Part shown: positions 6,455-8,893 of the stretch, piece by piece
Position numbering within the stretch: the stretch's first letter is position 1
Layout: every line of letters begins with the position of its first letter
Source of the DNA: Planctomycetota bacterium
GTDB taxonomy: Bacteria; Planctomycetota; Phycisphaerae; Sedimentisphaerales; Anaerobacaceae
Length of the DNA: 8,893 nucleotides
Direction of reading: 5' to 3'
Assembly (NCBI GenBank): GCA_017885385.1
Contig: JAFNGF010000165.1
Span: 1-8,893, forward strand
Translations under genes and position numbers: made by a program
Notes under the pieces: model-generated
What the model saw: the letters and a program-made list of their open reading frames with translations, nothing else
What the model was told of the DNA's origin: nothing
Database searches by the model: none

Positions 6455-8173
6455 ATGAAAGACCTGCTGATACAAACTGCCAAGCGCACGGGGCTTGTTG
6501 ACGCCGAGCAGCTGGCCAAATTCTTGAAAGAAAGCGCCAGCCACGAGCGGCTGGATGAGCTTCTATTGAGCTGCCCTTATTTTACCGAGGACGTGGTATT
6601 GAAGCTGTTCGCCGAGACGCTGGGCTGGGAGTATCTGGCGGAAATACCCGAAAAAGCTGTGCCCATGGAGTTCATCGAAGCGGTTCCTGCAACATACGCC
6701 CAGCACCACTACCTTATCGGGATAAGACGGGACAGCCAGGATAGCGAGCTTACCGTGGTGCTGTCCAAGCCATTGGATGCGAACGCACTGGACAACGTCT
6801 CGAAGATGACGGGCCTGGCGGTAAAGCCGGCCATATCTACGCGGGCCGCCATTACCTCGGTTATAGACGTCGCCTACGAGCAGAAAACAACCGTTATCGA
6901 AGAGGTGGCCGAAGAGCTCGATTCGCAAAACCTCGAACATTTGGTCGATGAGGTGGCCGCTTCGGATGACCTGCTTGACGTGGTAAACAGGCCGCCGGTC
7001 ATCAGACTGGTCAACGACATTCTATTCCGTGCCCTGCAGTTGCGGGCCAGCGATATCCACGTTCATCCTTACGAGGCGAAGATTCAGATTCGCTACCGTA
7101 TCGACGGCATATTATATGACACGTTGAGCTTGAATAGAAATGTGCTGCCGCTGATTATATCTCGTATCAAGGTTATGGCGGGCATGGACATCGCCGAGCG
7201 CCGGCTCCCACAGGATGGCCGGTGCAGCGTTCGGCTGGGCCAGCGCGAGGCGGACCTGCGCATCAGCACCGTGCCGACCAGCTTCGGCGAACGCAGCGTG
7301 CTGCGAATTCTGGATAAAAGCACGGGCCTTTTCGGACTGGACGAGCTGGGCCTTTGGCAGGACGACCTGAAAAAATTCGATTCCCTGCTGCATCGCTCGC
7401 ACGGCGTCATTTTCGTAACCGGGCCAACCGGCAGCGGAAAAAGCACCACCCTTTACGCGTGTCTTAACAGAATCAATTCGGCAGAAAAAAATGTAATAAC
7501 CGTAGAAGACCCCATCGAATACCAGCTGGAAGGCATCAGTCAGATTCAGGTAGCCAGCAAAAAGGGCATGACTTTTGCCACTTCGCTGCGGCACGTGCTG
7601 CGTCAGGACCCAGATGTCATAATGGTCGGCGAAGTGCGAGACATCGAGACGGCGCGTATGGCCATACAATCGTCGCTTACCGGCCACTTGGTTTTCAGCA
7701 CGCTTCACACCAACGATTCGGCCGGAGCAATCACCCGACTTCTGGATTTGGGCGTTGAGCCGTATTTGGTAAGCTCGTCGCTGATTGCGGTAATAGCGCA
7801 GCGTTTGGTCCGGAAGGTATGCCCGGATTGCAGGAAGGACTATGAGCCGGCGCCGCACGAGTTAAGGGAGCTGGGACTGGGCAACGTTAAGGCGTCCGGC
7901 CCGGCCGAGAGTATCGGCAAGTTCTGTATCGGCACCGGATGTGAGCGTTGTTTTCAAACCGGCTATCGGGGCCGAACCGGAATCTATGAAATGATGCCAA
8001 TTAACGACGAAATCCAGGACCTGGTATACAAACGCAGGACCGCCGGCACAATAAAAAAGGTCGCCCTTGAGGCGGGAATGCAGACTCTTAGAATGGATGG
8101 AGCCAGAAAAGCGCTGGCCGGCATAACAACTATATCCGAAGTGCTGCGAGTAACGCAAACAGATGTACTGTAA
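6455..8173 (+). CDS. gspE: GspE/PilB-family assembly ATPase
   Basis: 572 residues, normal for the family. A hexameric cytoplasmic ATPase that powers pseudopilus or pilus assembly. Residues about 1-145 form the MshEN/T2SSE N-terminal domain (LLSCPYFTEDVVLKLFAETL). A linker leads to the arginine-containing N2 core with RASDIHVHPYE (197-207) and RYRIDGILYD. Walker A is GPTGSGKS (323-330), the Asp box is ITVEDPIEYQ (348-357), Walker B is DPDVIMVGEVRD (385-396), and the His box is GHLVFSTLHTND (410-421). Two CX2C pairs at 456/459 and 496/499 form the tetracysteine zinc subdomain of GspE and PilB-type proteins. All catalytic motifs are intact. ATG 6455 has only a weak GGA far upstream (6438-6440), so translation may be coupled to the secretin gene ending 26 bases before. 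Confidence 0.96.
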   Translation: MKDLLIQTAKRTGLVDAEQLAKFLKESASHERLDELLLSCPYFTEDVVLKLFAETLGWEYLAEIPEKAVPMEFIEAVPATYAQHHYLIGIRRDSQDSELTVVLSKPLDANALDNVSKMTGLAVKPAISTRAAITSVIDVAYEQKTTVIEEVAEELDSQNLEHLVDEVAASDDLLDVVNRPPVIRLVNDILFRALQLRASDIHVHPYEAKIQIRYRIDGILYDTLSLNRNVLPLIISRIKVMAGMDIAERRLPQDGRCSVRLGQREADLRISTVPTSFGERSVLRILDKSTGLFGLDELGLWQDDLKKFDSLLHRSHGVIFVTGPTGSGKSTTLYACLNRINSAEKNVITVEDPIEYQLEGISQIQVASKKGMTFATSLRHVLRQDPDVIMVGEVRDIETARMAIQSSLTGHLVFSTLHTNDSAGAITRLLDLGVEPYLVSSSLIAVIAQRLVRKVCPDCRKDYEPAPHELRELGLGNVKASGPAESIGKFCIGTGCERCFQTGYRGRTGIYEMMPINDEIQDLVYKRRTAGTIKKVALEAGMQTLRMDGARKALAGITTISEVLRVTQTDVL

Positions 8174-8382
8174 GAAATCCGAAATCCTAACCACGAAATC
8201 CGAAACAAATTCAAATGGCCAAAATGACAGCTTTGCTGTCATTCTGAGCGAAGCGAAGAATCTCCTCTTTGTTGCCGAGGTCCTTCGGCTTCGCCTCAGG
8301 ACGACACATAAGTGTCATTTTGAACATTTGAGATTTGAATTTTGATATTGTTTCGGATTTCGGATTTAGATATTAGGATTTT
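8174..8382. repeat. Nested inverted-repeat element of the 'SEAKNL' type between gspE and gspF
   Basis: About 210 bases starting right after the gspE stop. The outer arms pair in mirror order: AAATCCTAA (8182-8190) with TTAGGATTT (8373-8381), CGAAATCCGAAAC (8194-8206) with GTTTCGGATTTCG (8350-8362), and CAAAATGACA (8220-8229) with TGTCATTTTG (8313-8322). The right arm has a 17-base insert. The inner arms also pair: 8239-8266 and 8278-8305 both carry the 'GTCATTCTGAGCGAAG' type motif in opposite orientations. A perfect 9-base hairpin lies at 8223-8243. Translated forward, the core reads ILSEAKNL, a peptide commonly misannotated in many bacterial genomes because this repeat is so widespread. It carries no gene; how it spreads is unclear. 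Confidence 0.75.
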
Positions 8383-8402
8383 GTCGGTAGGTTATTTTTA
8401 TT

Positions 8403-8893
8403 ATGCCTCGATATCACTATACGGCCATAGCAATGGACGGCAAAAAAGTCAAAGGCTCAATTGCCGCTGAAAGCCCATACGCGGCGAGAAAGCAGCTTAG
8501 AAGCCGCAGTATCCACCCTACGTCCGTGACGGAGGTCGGCGCCACGGCACAGAGCAGAGCAACACTATCTTCCATCTTCGCCAGAACCAGCAAGAGTCAA
8601 ATAATCGAGTTCACCAAACAAATGGCGACCCTGCTGGATTCGGGGATCAAACTAACCGAGGCACTATCCGTGCTCAGCTTGCAGACATCCGACCCACGAT
8701 TTAGAAATGCCCTTATCGACATTCGCGACCGTGTTGTCACCGGCGAGTCGCTAACCGACGCGATGAAAGACTACAGCAATTATTTCGATGTCATATACGT
8801 AAGTATGATCCGCGTAGGCGAGGTCACGGGCACGTTAGGAAAAAGTCTTTCAACCATCGCCGGCTTTATGCAAAAACGCCAGCGAGTCGAATC
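8403..8893 (+). CDS. gspF: GspF/PilC-family inner-membrane platform protein, 5' part
   Basis: The first 163 residues, cut by the window edge; the family is usually about 400 long. It is the polytopic inner-membrane platform that couples the GspE ATPase to pseudopilin assembly. Residues 1-45 are the typical start MPRYHYTAIAMDGKKVKGSI with the AARKQLRSR pattern. From about 66 the first T2SSF domain begins: IIEFTKQMATLLDSGIKLTEAL, the GES at 114-116, and VGEVTGTL (138-145), which matches the conserved GE-x-(S/T)-G-x-L motif. The first transmembrane segment lies beyond the edge. A GGTAGG at 8386-8391 gives a weak, rather distant ribosome site. It is separated from gspE by the 8174-8382 repeat, unlike the tight gspD-gspE spacing. 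Confidence 0.93.
   Translation, partial: MPRYHYTAIAMDGKKVKGSIAAESPYAARKQLRSRSIHPTSVTEVGATAQSRATLSSIFARTSKSQIIEFTKQMATLLDSGIKLTEALSVLSLQTSDPRFRNALIDIRDRVVTGESLTDAMKDYSNYFDVIYVSMIRVGEVTGTLGKSLSTIAGFMQKRQRVE

Noticed and set aside
7112..7858. A 248-codon reverse frame inside gspE
   Set aside because: It is antisense to the conserved ATPase core, where all Walker and His-box motifs are read on the + strand.
8223..8243. Rho-independent terminator after gspE
   Set aside because: The 9-base stem is perfect but is followed by CTGAGCG rather than a T-run, and it is part of the repeat element.
8163..8345. A 60-codon open frame containing ILSEAKNL
   Set aside because: It overlaps the gspE end and lies wholly in the inverted-repeat element; the peptide is a known type of artefact from this repeat.

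Overview
The window looks like chromosomal DNA of a Planctomycetota bacterium, probably Phycisphaerae/Sedimentisphaerales-like. This is inferred from three things: an oversized secretin, a fused phosphoesterase-like/multihaem cytochrome lipoprotein of a type I associate with planctomycetes, and long AT-rich 'gaaatccgaaa' inverted repeats around a 'SEAKNL'-type intergenic repeat. All supported genes are on the + strand. No tRNA, rRNA, CRISPR array or transposase gene was seen.

Layout. Bases 1-152 are the 3' end of an unidentified gene, possibly DUF1573/Ig-like. Bases 181-1506 encode a predicted lipoprotein: a degenerate UshA-like phosphoesterase domain followed by a four-CXXCH cytochrome c554-type domain. 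A strong hairpin without a U-tract follows. From 1606 a type II secretion / type IV pilus-like assembly locus begins: a GspC/PilP-like connector (1606-2556), a 533-base non-coding stretch, a 1112-residue GspD-like secretin (3090-6428), the GspE/PilB-like assembly ATPase (6455-8173), and the start of the GspF/PilC-like platform protein (8403 to the window edge).

The four assembly genes supply an outer-membrane channel, a periplasmic connector, a cytoplasmic motor and an inner-membrane platform. Pseudopilins or pilins and a prepilin peptidase are not in the window and may lie downstream. The data do not separate a secretion system from a pilus system.

The non-coding DNA is the less ordinary part. 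Before the secretin gene there is an ECF/sigma-E-like promoter candidate (GGAACTT, 15 bases, GTCTGA), two successive hairpins and a strong ribosome binding site. Further upstream is a roughly 130-base imperfect inverted-repeat element bracketed by a 9-base direct repeat, which could be a MITE-like insertion. Between gspE and gspF sits a nested inverted-repeat element of about 210 bases of the 'SEAKNL' type. The secretin itself carries an apparently duplicated N1-like module ahead of a proline-rich linker and its N0 domain. No wholly unknown protein system was found; the genes belong to recognisable families with unusual architectures.
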